Assembly (NCBI GenBank): GCA_030248215.1
Contig: JASANG010001415.1
Coordinates: 1-64,000 of the forward strand
Direction of reading: 5' to 3'
Source: Enoplolaimus lenunculus
Taxonomy: Eukaryota > Nematoda > Enoplea > Enoplida > Thoracostomopsidae
DNA: 64,000 nucleotides
The position numbers and the translations under genes are program-made. Shown here piece by piece: positions 37,101 through 49,100 of the stretch (the stretch's first letter is position 1; every line of letters starts with the position of its first letter). The notes below the pieces were generated by a model. That model searched no databases. It was not told where the DNA came from and saw nothing but the letters and a program-made list of their open reading frames with translations.

Positions 37101-40100
37101 CGCAAAACAAAACAGCTTATAACAAATTTTGCAGATATTGGATAAAATTAACTAGTTAACCATCATTTTTAGACTATTTTTTCTTTAGGTTTAGGCTTAG
37201 ACTTAGGTTTAGGATGCATAAACTCATTTTTACGTTTAGGCTTAGAATTAGGAATATGTTTATTACACAACTGTTCCGCTCCTGTTCTATACATTGGTCA
37301 TAAATTATTATTTCGGTACCCAATAGCCAAGTTTTCATTTCCGGAGAGTATAACTCCAACGAGACACGAACGTAACTTCCGTACAGTGCGAGCGAGAAAA
37401 AATAACCCCATTAATATCAATGATAGTTCAACTGAATTATCAAGTTTGATCTCGAAGTTTTTTTTGGAATTTTTGCAGTTGAATTCAACTTTAATTCAAA
37501 CTTTAATTATTATATTTTTGTCCTTATCATGTTAATTTATTTTAAAAAACTCCAAAAATTCAAAATTTAAAATGCCGGATCAGACAGTTTATGACCAGCT
37601 GCGGGTTCTGAAATTTCTGACAAGGAAGGCTGGCTGGCAAAAGTTATGAAACGCAATTTTTACTGTATGCTATATATTATGTGCTATAGCAGCGAAATGT
37701 AATTTAGGGACATTATCGTTTTATCGCATAAAAAATTTGAGGGGGGCGTACGACCCACCGCATCTCTGGATCCGCAAGTATATATAGCAGTACCTAAAAC
37801 TGTCTCCTGGTTCTTTAATGAAAAAATTCTTACTGAGTATCTATAACCCTCTCGCTCACAGAGTATACTATGAGAAACTAAATACAATAATGTACGAGCA
37901 ATACACACACTGTGAGCAGTGTTTAACATTTATAACATATATGCGCAGTGTTAAATCTCGACAAGACGTGAGAGCCTGCTCGAGCTCGAGCGTCAAGCTC
38001 CTATAGCTCAGTGGTCATCGTAAACGCCTCCCACCCGTGAGACTGAGGTTCGAAACTCACCTTAAAATTACATCTCATGTGAAATTGCAAATATTCATGT
38101 GAGAAAGGGTTAATGAAAAAATTCTTACTGAGTATCTTTAAACATAGACAGATGCAGTCACTCTTTCATGTTTGTGTCAATATTCTCAAACGTGTATAGC
38201 ATCTTTTTTGAATTAGCCAAAAATAACACCAGTTTTGGATACTTTTAAAGGCGTAACATTGATAGGTTAAGCCTGCGCATAATTCTTAGGTTAAGCTTAA
38301 GTCTAAACGTCAAAAGTATTCAGAACCTTAACCTAATTGTAAAACTGCTACCCTGTGGAAAAACGGGACGTCCCCCATATGTAACGTCGACGCAAATACT
38401 GTAACCTCATAATTTCACACCTGTTTCCTATTGGTTAAATGATTTGGCCAATGAAACAACAGCGGCAGAACAGTATCATAATCCTATTCCTAAGCCTAAG
38501 CCTATGCCTGAGCCAAGCCAAAAATTTAGTCTAAATCTTAAGCTTACTCTATTGTAGTCCCACACAAAAACGTTTCACCCCTGATCTTTACATGGGCCAA
38601 AGTTGGTAATCCTTTTCACCGTTGAGTAACCTGATTGGCCTATGCTTCACATATGAACCCACGGCATACAGGACGGTCATAAAAGCCAGGACTACGCCTC
38701 GCTTTTCCCATATGGTTCGCAGTTGTATACATATGGCCTGTGTGTACGATCGCAAAGGCTTCCGTCCTAGTATCGCATACAAGAGTCTATACGGAGCATA
38801 TATCTCCCTGATATTTCTGGAGGGGTTAAAAAACGTAAATACCCCTGTCCGTATCAAGGAGCAGATAAAAAATTCTTCACACGGGTAAACTCTACCATTG
38901 AGTTGAAGTTACTACCCTGTTGAAATGAAATGTTGACTACACGATTATTTTCCGCCGGTTTGATGTGTTAACATCAATTATAAAGGGGAGTATACAAGGC
39001 TTGTGATGACAGAGATATATTTCTTATCTAAATTTCTAATTTAGGAACAACATGTGCTTTTGAAACGTATATATAAAAACTAACCTGAATTGTAGAGGTC
39101 AAAAAATATTCTGTTATACCCGCATGCAGTGACGGATCCAGAAATTTCTGAATGAGAGGCTGGGTTTCACAAAAAATTTTCTAATGGTAAAATTGTAAGG
39201 CAGGAACCTTACAATTTTGTCACAAAAAATTCTGAGGGTGGAAATTGTAAGACATGAGACCTTACCATTTTATTACAAAAATTCTGAGGGCGAAAATTGC
39301 AAGATAGCTTCCCTTGCCATTTTATCACAAAAAATTCTGAGGGTGAAAATTGTAAGACAGGAGACCTTACCATTTTATTACAAAAATTCTGAGGGTGAAA
39401 ATTGTAAGACAGGAGACCTTACCATTTTATTACAAAAATTCTGAGGGTGAAAATTGTAAGACAGGAGACCTTACCATTTTATTACAAAAATTCTGAGGTT
39501 GAAAATTGTAAGACATGAGACCTTACCATTTTACCAAAAAAATTCTGAGGGTGAAAATTGAAGACAGGAGACTTTACCATTTTAGCAAAAAAATTCTGAG
39601 GGTGAAAATTGTAAGACAGGAGACCTTACCATTATATTACAAAAATTCTGAGGTTGAAAATTGTAAGACAGGAGACCTTACCATTTTGCCAAAAAAATTC
39701 TGAGGGTGAAAATTGCAAGATAGCTTCCCTTACCATTTTATCACAAAAAACTCTGAGGGTGCAAATTGTAAGGTGTTGGACCTTACCATTTTATCATAAG
39801 AAAAATTTGTGACGTGCGGGGGGTGTACGCCTCCTTCCAGTCCTACCTCTGGATTCGCTAGTGCCGTCATGAAATGAAATCTTGGCTACGCGCTTGCTGT
39901 GTTCATCGGCATATATATGAACCTCAATTATCGTTCGATAGTATGGAAAAAAACCTTTACTACGGGTAAATTATTGATAACTTTAAGCTGAATTGCGCTG
40001 AGTGGTTCATGTATAATAAGCTAGATTGAACAACACACGCGCAGATAAAGCATGATAACCGAGTATAGGCGAACGAATTTCAGCAAGAGTGTAGCTAAGA

Positions 40101-43100
40101 CTTCATTTCGAAAGGATATAAAATTTAACGCGAAAAGGTTCAAAAAAATTTTCGAAAGCCAGTGAGAAATTTTTTTGCGACCTCTTAGAACCAGACGGCT
40201 GGTATTACTGGTTTAAGGCACTCTTTTTGGTGGTCCCTCCAGAAATTAATACAATCACCTTTCTTTCTGGTTTTGTATACGCCACATGATGTGAGTTTAA
40301 AGGCGGTATGCCCGTTTGTTGTTTGCTAAAATCAATTAGGCTAATTTGTTTCAATATTTTAATATGAAAAAGGGTCCATGTTACTTTAAGGGGCGTCAAG
40401 GTTTCTGGTGGGTCTGTAAAAGAGTATGCTTTAATTCTAGATTACATTTTGTTGCTTAGGCTTAGGCTTAGGCTTAAGCTTACGAACACACTTTTACAAC
40501 GCTTAGGCTTAGGCTTAGGCTTAGGAATGCGCTTAATCTACTGGTACGCCCTTAAAAGTAACATTGGCCTGAAAAAGTTATGCTCGTTTGGCGGTTTTTT
40601 GATTAATCAAAAAATTGGTTTTAAGAAGGTAGGTGAGTCATATCGATAACGCGGTAGAAAGGGTCTACGGTTCTTTTCAATTGAATTTTGACCGATTGAT
40701 TCACTGCCGTCTTGCCCCGTGTATAGAACAGGTCCGCAACAGTAGTAAAAGCATATTCCTAAGCCTAAGCCTAAGCCTAAGCGTAAGCCTAAGCGTAAGC
40801 CTAAACCTAAGCCTAAGCCTAAGCCTAAGCAAAAACGTTAGTCTAAAGCTTAAGCTGCCTCTATTAGAGCCCTGCAGGAAAATGTTACGACCCGTTCTGT
40901 ACATAGGCCGCCGTCTTGAATACTCGTTAACAATCTCCCTATGTTTTATGTTGAGAGCCAATATTTTAGTCGTTTGTTTGGGGTCAGATTTCTCAGAAGC
41001 CTGTGAGTACTGTAGTGACCCGAATAAGACGGTGGGGGGACTGATATTTATTTGGCCTTTCCAGAGGGTACCCCCTTGTTATTCGGTTATGGACTGTTAT
41101 TTATTTTCAACCCACGCTCCGCCGCCATTCGTTACTGATATATATCCGATACGGCAATTATCCGTTTAATTAAACGTTTATTTGTCTTGTGTCAATAGCT
41201 TGAGCGATTATCCAAGGCCAATACTTATAAATGTAGTTTTAAAATTTAAGTACGCTTTAAATTTTCGAACTCAAATTATTTGGTCCTGGATTCATTTATG
41301 CCCTACAATTTAGGATTAATTGACATTTACGGACTCTAATTAAGGTTTAGGGACTCTATCCGCTTACGGACTCCTATTGATTCGGACTAAAAATGGGGAC
41401 CCCCTCTTATTACCCCCTCGTATTCGGGTCAATACAGTACGTCACTTGGAGCTAATTTGTTTCTGATGGGAAGGTAGCTGGCTATTTTGAAGTATAATTC
41501 AGTCAGAAGATAGTTGTGAATTGACTCGAGTTTGATTGGCTAGCTTGTTCTTCAATATATCGTATTGAGAAGTTACTTTCAATATTATAAAATGTAATTC
41601 TGCTTTATTAGCAAACCAGTTGAACATGCATCCAAACCCATAAACGAAAGTCGCACTTGCGTCTAATTACACTGCAAAAAAAGCGAATCAAATTGACTCT
41701 CTCTGAAATAGGTTTTTCACGACTACACAAACGGAGGCAAATTGGACTCACTGTGAGTGATTCAGCGAATCGATTCTGACTTTGGCAAAGTCGGATTTTG
41801 ACTCAGTTTGCGTAGTCAGAAAAAGTCTATTTCGGAGAGTGTCAACTGAACTCGTTATTTTTTGCAGTGTACGTTTACTAGTTATGAAGAATTACCTAAA
41901 TACAATTGGTATATTAGCCTATATCTGCAAACGCAGTGCGCTGTATTTAATAATTCTTATACGCGAATGATAGTAGACAATCTCCGCAAGACGTGAGGGC
42001 CCGCTCAGGCTTGAAGGTCAAGCTCCTATAACTGAATGGTGAAGACAAACACCTCTCACACATGAGGGGGTTCGAATTTTTAACTTGAAATCAATACATC
42101 ACAGATGAAATTGAAAATATTCATGTGAGAAAGTGTTAACTCAATAAGGACCCACTTCGGTTGGAACGTCAAGCTCCTATAACTGAGTTGTGAACGTAAA
42201 CACCTCCCACCCATGAGGGGGTTAGAAACTTTAGCTTGAAACCACATCCGAAATGAAATTGAAAATATTCATGTGAGAAAGTGTTAACTCGGTAAGGGCT
42301 CTCTTCGGCTCGAACGTCAAGCTCCTATAACTGAGTGGTGAAACTAAACAACTCCCACTTATGAGGGGGTTCGAATCTTTAACTTGAAATTAATACATCA
42401 CAGATGAAATTGAAAATATTCTTGTGAGAAAGTATTATAACTCGATAGTTCAAGTTAATTTCTTAACCTGTATTAATACCAGCTATTGCCAGTCAGATTA
42501 GCAACTAAATCTCGAAGCTGCTTACGATTAACCGGAACTAAATAAACTATGCATGTTCCGTTGAGGACGACTACATCGTATAGCTTTGACGTTGCCGATA
42601 GGTAAGAAATGAATAGGATGCATAATTTAATGCTATTAACCCCTTCTCACATTGATTTTCCCATAGGCAACTCAGCGCAGTGTATATACGTTAAATAATT
42701 TATATCGCACAGTGTTTAACAATTGCAACACGTATACATAGTACTTTGAATAAAAGTAGGTCTCAGGGGAAATAGAAAATATTCGTGTGATAAAAGGTTA
42801 AAATTCAAGGGTAGATGTTATAGTGTTTGATTTGAAATGCCTTACGTCACCGTCCGGCGTTTGAAATGCCTTACGTTACCGTCCGGCGTTTGAAATGCCT
42901 TACGTCACCGTCCGGCGTTTGAAATGCCTTACGTCACCGTCCGGCGTTTGAAATGCCTTACATCACCGCCCGGCGTTTGAAATGCCTTACGTCACCGTCC
43001 GGCGTTTGAAATGCCTTACGTCACCGTCCGGCCTTTGAAATGCCTTACGTCACCGTCCGGAGTCGACGAATGTCGTCCGTCATCGAGTGAAATCGTAAAT

Positions 43101-46100
43101 GCACAGCCATGCGGCGCGGACGGCACCGCAAACCAATTTATAAATCTTTTTGGACGTGCGGTGTGGTCCGGAACCGCACGACAAGTGTGCCGCCACACTA
43201 ACAACGCTACTCTTCTGAGTGTAGATTGGTACACACAAAACAAATTGTCTTGAAATTTCAAGAAACACTTTCTTAAATTTTCAAGACGTATATGTCCGGT
43301 TTTGAGACAATTTCCTTGACAACTCAGAAATTTGTATCTGAAATGGTTAAAACATAAATGTCTTATATTCACAAAATTACGATTGCGAATTTATAGAACA
43401 TAAATTTCTTCCGTTCAAGGAATAGTTGTTTTATATTCAAGACTAATTTTCTGATTTTTGTCATGTAAATGTTGCTTTTTTATATTCTTAGGAGTGTATA
43501 TAAATAATCAAATTTTAAGGGTATTTTTGTGTTGAGCTGAAGCTTCCCACAAACTAAGTTTACGTCTTGGACGTATCTTAGGTTGTACAATTACGGTATT
43601 TCGTTGAACTTTAGCCCGAACTGTGGAATTTTTTCCTCGAAAACCTTTGTCTTATATTTCAGAAATATTTGTCTTATATTTCAGAAACATTTGTCTTATT
43701 TGTTCATGAAACTAAGTGTTAAATTTCATACTTTTAAATCTGAAAAATATAAAAAATAAATGTTTTGAATTTAAGACATTCAGATAATATGTCTTGAATA
43801 TAAGACAATTTATTTTGTGTTATGTATACCCTAATAAATTACCCGGAATAAAATTAGCTTAGTGATGTTAACACCCCGCGCCTACATTCTAAATAACAGC
43901 TGTATTGTAGGTAAATTAAATAGGTTAAAGAATTTATCAGATAATTGCGCAACCAACGCTAACTGTGTGAAATACATTAGAAACAAAACACTCCCACCAT
44001 GTCTTAATAAAGACAACTATTGTATGTCGTATATACAAGCAAATTACAGAAGGAAAAAGTTGGTCAACGGGCACCACCATTTTGAGTGATGAATAACCAA
44101 CGTAGGTATACTTGGGTAACGATTACGAATGCTTAATTAGGAATGGTTGGAATGGTCGAGATGCAGAGATATGACATGGCTCATTTTAAGTTATTAATTT
44201 GAAATTTTACTTTGATCAATGACATCAGTCGCTTCGCATTGCATACTGCCCATTTATATTTTACACAATGAGCTGCAAGAATATAAATGGCTACAGAAAT
44301 TCTTTCCTATCTATAAAAAATTAGGGTCATGTAACTCAACTTTATTTCGTGATGGAGTCATTTATGCAGTACAGTTAAAGATGTATAATTGACATTTATG
44401 AACTCTATTTAGGGTTTAGGGACTCTATCCGCTTACGGACTCTTGTTTGGGATACGGACTTCTATTGATTGGGGCTCAAAATGGGTACCACTCTTACCCC
44501 CCTCATATTCGGGTCACTACAGTAGTGTTTTCGAATTACCTACAACATTTTTATATGAAGAAAGAACCCACGTGAGAACAGATGAAATTAAAATATTTTC
44601 ACATGAAGCCGTCATGGATTATTGTATAGACGTGTACATATTCCTCAGCTTAAAGCAAAAACCATTCCTAAGCCTAAGCAAAAAGTATTCTTAAGACTAG
44701 GCAAAATGCCCTCCCCTACTAACAAAATGATGTAATCGACTGCTCACTAGAGATATTTTTTGGCTTTCGTGCAAAAACACTGCCACTTAGTCAAATCCAT
44801 CCGTTTACCAATAAATTCTACAATTTTATAAATTCAAAATTAATGTTTTTTTATTTTAGAAAAAACAGTAATTCCGATCTTCACAGTCGGCTGAAATCGC
44901 GAAAAGTGCTCGGTGTAGGCGGCGGTGTTGAAGATGATAGGATTGTTCATTTTTCAAAGGTAAGTATTTAGGATGATAAAAAAAACTACAAAATCCGTAT
45001 TAATACGTTAAAGATTTTGCAACAAAAACTTGCAGCTGTAATTTGCACTCCACTTCTCCTTTTAGCTAATATAACCTTGGTGTAATTTCTGTTTCAGATT
45101 AGCCAGATTGGTGTAATTTCAGTTTCAGATTAGCCAGATTGGTACAATTTCTGTTTCAAATTAGCCAGATTGGTGTTATTTTTGTTTCAGATTAGCCAGA
45201 TTGGTGCAATTTCTGTTTCAGATTAGCCAGATTGGTGTAATTTCTGTTTCAGATTAGCCAGATTGGTGTAATTTCTGTTTCAGATTAGCCAGATTGGTGT
45301 AATTTCTGTTTCAGATTAGCCAGATTGGTGTTATTTCTGTTTCAGATTAGCCAGATTGGTGTAATTTCTGTTTCAGATTAGCCAGATTGGTGTAATTTCT
45401 GTTCCAGATTAGCCAGTTTGGTGCAATTTCTGTTTCAGATTAGCCAGATTGGTGTAATTTCTGTTTCAGATTAGCCAGATTGGTCTAATTTCTGTTTCAG
45501 ATTAGCCAGATTGGTGTAATTTCTGTTTCAGATTATCCAGTTTGGTGCAATTTCTGTTTCAGATTAGCCAGATTGGTGTAATTTCTGTTTCAGATAAGCC
45601 AGATCTTAGGCCACAGCGAACACTTATATCAACGATTGCCTAAAGGCCAAGTGTGTTGGACACTCATCAATTTGTTATATTTCTTTATCACTGGAATTCT
45701 AGTAAGATTTTGTGTAAATTTTATATTACTTGTTAGTCCTGCGAAATGTTGTTTTTTTGGGTCCTTGCGGCAATCCTTCCCCCAGCCGGCGTTTGCCAAA
45801 AAGTGGTTGGATTTTAAAATTTTTATGCATAATTTGAGCTTCTAGCGACCTCGCCTGATCATGCCACGCCCTAATTAGAATTTTTGAAAAATTCGATTTT
45901 GGCGCCAAATTAGTTGTTTGACCAGAACGCGTTAGCCAAACGTCTGATTGCAGAAAGTATAACACCATTTGACTCAGCTCAACAAGTTGTGTCGAAGGGT
46001 GTAAAATTTGACTAACCTTTTGACAAAATTTTTTTTGATTCCCGTTGAGACCATGGGACCTTAACAAAATCGAATGTTTCAAAACTTCCAACCTGGGCGT

Positions 46101-49100
46101 GGGATGATTAGGTGAGGTCATGAGAAGCACAAATGTGCAAAAGTTTTCAAAATACAACCATTTTTGGACAAACGCCAGCTGGGCAGGATAACCGAAGAAC
46201 CGTTTTGTGTGCCTAGTTAGAAAAAGTTACAGTGAACGTTTCATGGAAAATGGTTTTCCATGACTGCAATTTTACTGCATTTTTATCAGCAGTTCCACAC
46301 TAGTGCGTATACTTGCTCTTTATCTACTCGAGCAGTAAGACAGCGATGCTCTTGTGCGCGCACTCGCTACACTTCGTTCAGATCCTGTCACACAATTGAC
46401 GCATCACTGCATTCATATCTCGGAAGAACGCAAAAGGCGTGCTACAACTATTACTTACAAAGCTACATCAATTTCGTTTAATCTTAAGCGTATTTACCAC
46501 ATGATTCAGTTAAAAACAAACAAATTTTAACTCTCAAAGTGTGGCATCGTAGTTTTATGGATGTTTGGTGCCGTCTTGTACCTTCCAGCGTTGTCCAGAA
46601 GCAAACTGCAACGCACGCAAATCTATCCCCATAGCCAGCTCACCTAGCAATGGGGGAGGGCTAGAAAATTTCAACATTGGCATACAAGGGTTTCTGATGA
46701 CTGACAAGCGACGTTCGCACTTTTCTAGAGATCCCACATTAGCGGAACTGAGTCTCCTTGCCACCCTTCGGGCCGCGGACCTGGAGTTGCTGTGCCCTCT
46801 TGTGCTGCATGTTAAATCCATAAACAAAATCTGTTGACGCGTTGCGGTGTTGCTGTTTTCTATTGACGAGTCGTTTATCTTTTACCTGAAAACGACATTA
46901 GCATTAATTGTTCTGCTGATAAGGTAAACGGCCCATGTAAACATTAGGAGCGCAACGTTTTTCTGTGGGACTACAATAGACTAAGCTTAAGCTTTAGACT
47001 AATTTTTTGCTTGGTTTAGGTTTAGGCTTAGGCTTAGGCTTAGGCTTAGGAATATGCTCATTCTTACGCTTATGCTTAGGCTTAGGCTTTGGCTTAGGAA
47101 TATGCTCGTTCTTACGCTTATGCTTAGGCTTAGGCTTAGGCTTAGGAATATGCTCATTCTTACGCTTATGCTTAGGCTTAAGCTTAGGCTTAGGCTTAGG
47201 AATATGCTCATTCTTACGCTTATCCTTAGGCTTAGGCTTAGGCTTAGGAATATGCTCATTCTTACGCTTTATGCGTAGGCTTAGGCTTAGGCTTAGGCTT
47301 AGGCATATGCTGATTCTTACGCTTATGCTTATGCTTAGGCTTAGGCTTAGGCTTAGGCTTGGGAATATGCTCATTTTTACGCTTATGCTTAGGCTTAGGC
47401 TTAGGCTTAGGCTTAGGAATATGCTCATTCTTACGCTTATGCTTATGCCTAGGCTTACCTAGGCTTAGGCTTAGGAATATGCGTATAATACTGTTCCACC
47501 TCTGTTATTTACATTGGCCAGGTAACCTTGACCATCAAACACATTACCTTTAGTATCAGCGAGTTTACAAACCTGTGAATTGTCTATACTAAAATGTCGC
47601 TTTAATCTGTATCAAAATGAATTGCTATTTTCAAAGATCTTAGCTTAAAATTTCAATCAATTATAGTATTTTTAGACGTTCATAATGCCGAGGACTATTG
47701 CCAAACTAGAATTGAACCATGATATTAATGCGGATACATATCGTATATACGGTAGTACAATGATCGGTAAGGTTTTCAGTTCTTAGGGATGTTTGCAATA
47801 TTTTTTGTCTCGTTCGTTTCAATGTACATGCAGGGTTGGACATTATTACAATGGAAAATAAGGCGATATGGGTGCGACCGGATATTAATTTAGCGAATAC
47901 CGCAACCGGATACGGATATTGAATTTTTGTACCGTAACAGAAACCGGATACCGGAAACTGTATATGTAGAAACAATATTTATTTTTCGCTGTATTTTAGC
48001 GCCCTCAAGTGTTTCGTCTGTTATAAAGTTCATAAATGCTACTGATAAACTGGAATCTTTAACCCCTTCTCACATTGAGTTGCCTGTAGGCAACTTAGCG
48101 CAGTGTATATACGTTAAATAGTATATATCGCACCGTGTTTAACAATTGCAACACGCATACATAGTACTAAAACACCACAAGACGTGAGAGCCCCCTCGGG
48201 CTCGAGCGTCAAGCTCCTATAGCTGAGTGATGATGGTATACGCCTCCCACTTCAGTCACTGGAGTTCAAATCCTAGCATAAAAGTAGGTCTCAGGGAAAT
48301 AGAAAATATTCATGTGAGAAAGGGTTAAGTGCAAAACTGCGTTTAACTCTCGCTCGCGTACACAAGTTAATAGTAGCTAAAAATCGTCAAAACTTGAAAT
48401 TCTTGACTTGCCCAGGAATGTAATCGTAGCATGAACTTAAGGACGCTTACTTTGTTGAAAGCTGTTTTACGATATTCGGCACCATAACCGTAAGCATCCG
48501 GTATCTGGTAGGTGTATACCGGATATCGGAACCAGATTATGAATACGCGACTACACCCCCAATGGTTCAAAGAACTTAATTGAAGTCGTCCTTATTGGTT
48601 TAAAATCACTCAACAGTAGTACTCCTGACACTGTCAGTAACTTGATCGAATTCAAAAATTCTCAGTAAATATCCACTGCTTTAAATTAGATCTTCAACGG
48701 TTCAGAGACCAAAGCGATTTTGTAAAGAAGTTGTAACTCAAAGATATTTATCTATAATCATGATCGCATATTGCAGTTTTTACAGTATATTGCAATAAAA
48801 ATAAATAACAGTCCGTAAATCATAAATTGCAAGAATGCTTTTCGGCTGGTTGAAACAGTTATTTTCCTGTTTATTTGGGTCACTGTAACGTTAATTTATA
48901 ACGAAAATTGTGACTAGTGCAAATGTTTATCAAGTCCTACATATACCTATTGGACTTAAGTACGATACCCATGTCTCAAACAGGACCGTCAACATCGTCG
49001 CAGATTTCAGGCCTTTGTCCAGTGATAGGATGGCGTTATACTTTTGATAACGTCCGGTGCCGTCGGTCGAACGCGCGGGACCGAGCCACAATGCACGTAC

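Noticed and set aside
42836-43060. CRISPR-like array
   Set aside because: Units are contiguous 29-bp repeats without spacers, in an animal genome and within a GC-rich mobile element.
46847-46919. A missing TP53I11-like exon with a hydrophobic frame ending AAG|GTAAAC
   Set aside because: There is no acceptor AG before the frame; the exon at 47676-47766 satisfies acceptor, donor, phase and protein match.
46994-47462. Long open frames of alternating Ser-Leu, Leu-Arg, Lys-Pro or Gly-Leu dipeptides on both strands
   Set aside because: They arise because a 6-bp repeat reads as a dipeptide in every frame. The same happens at 32900-33270, 36005-36310, 24066-24284 and 10560.
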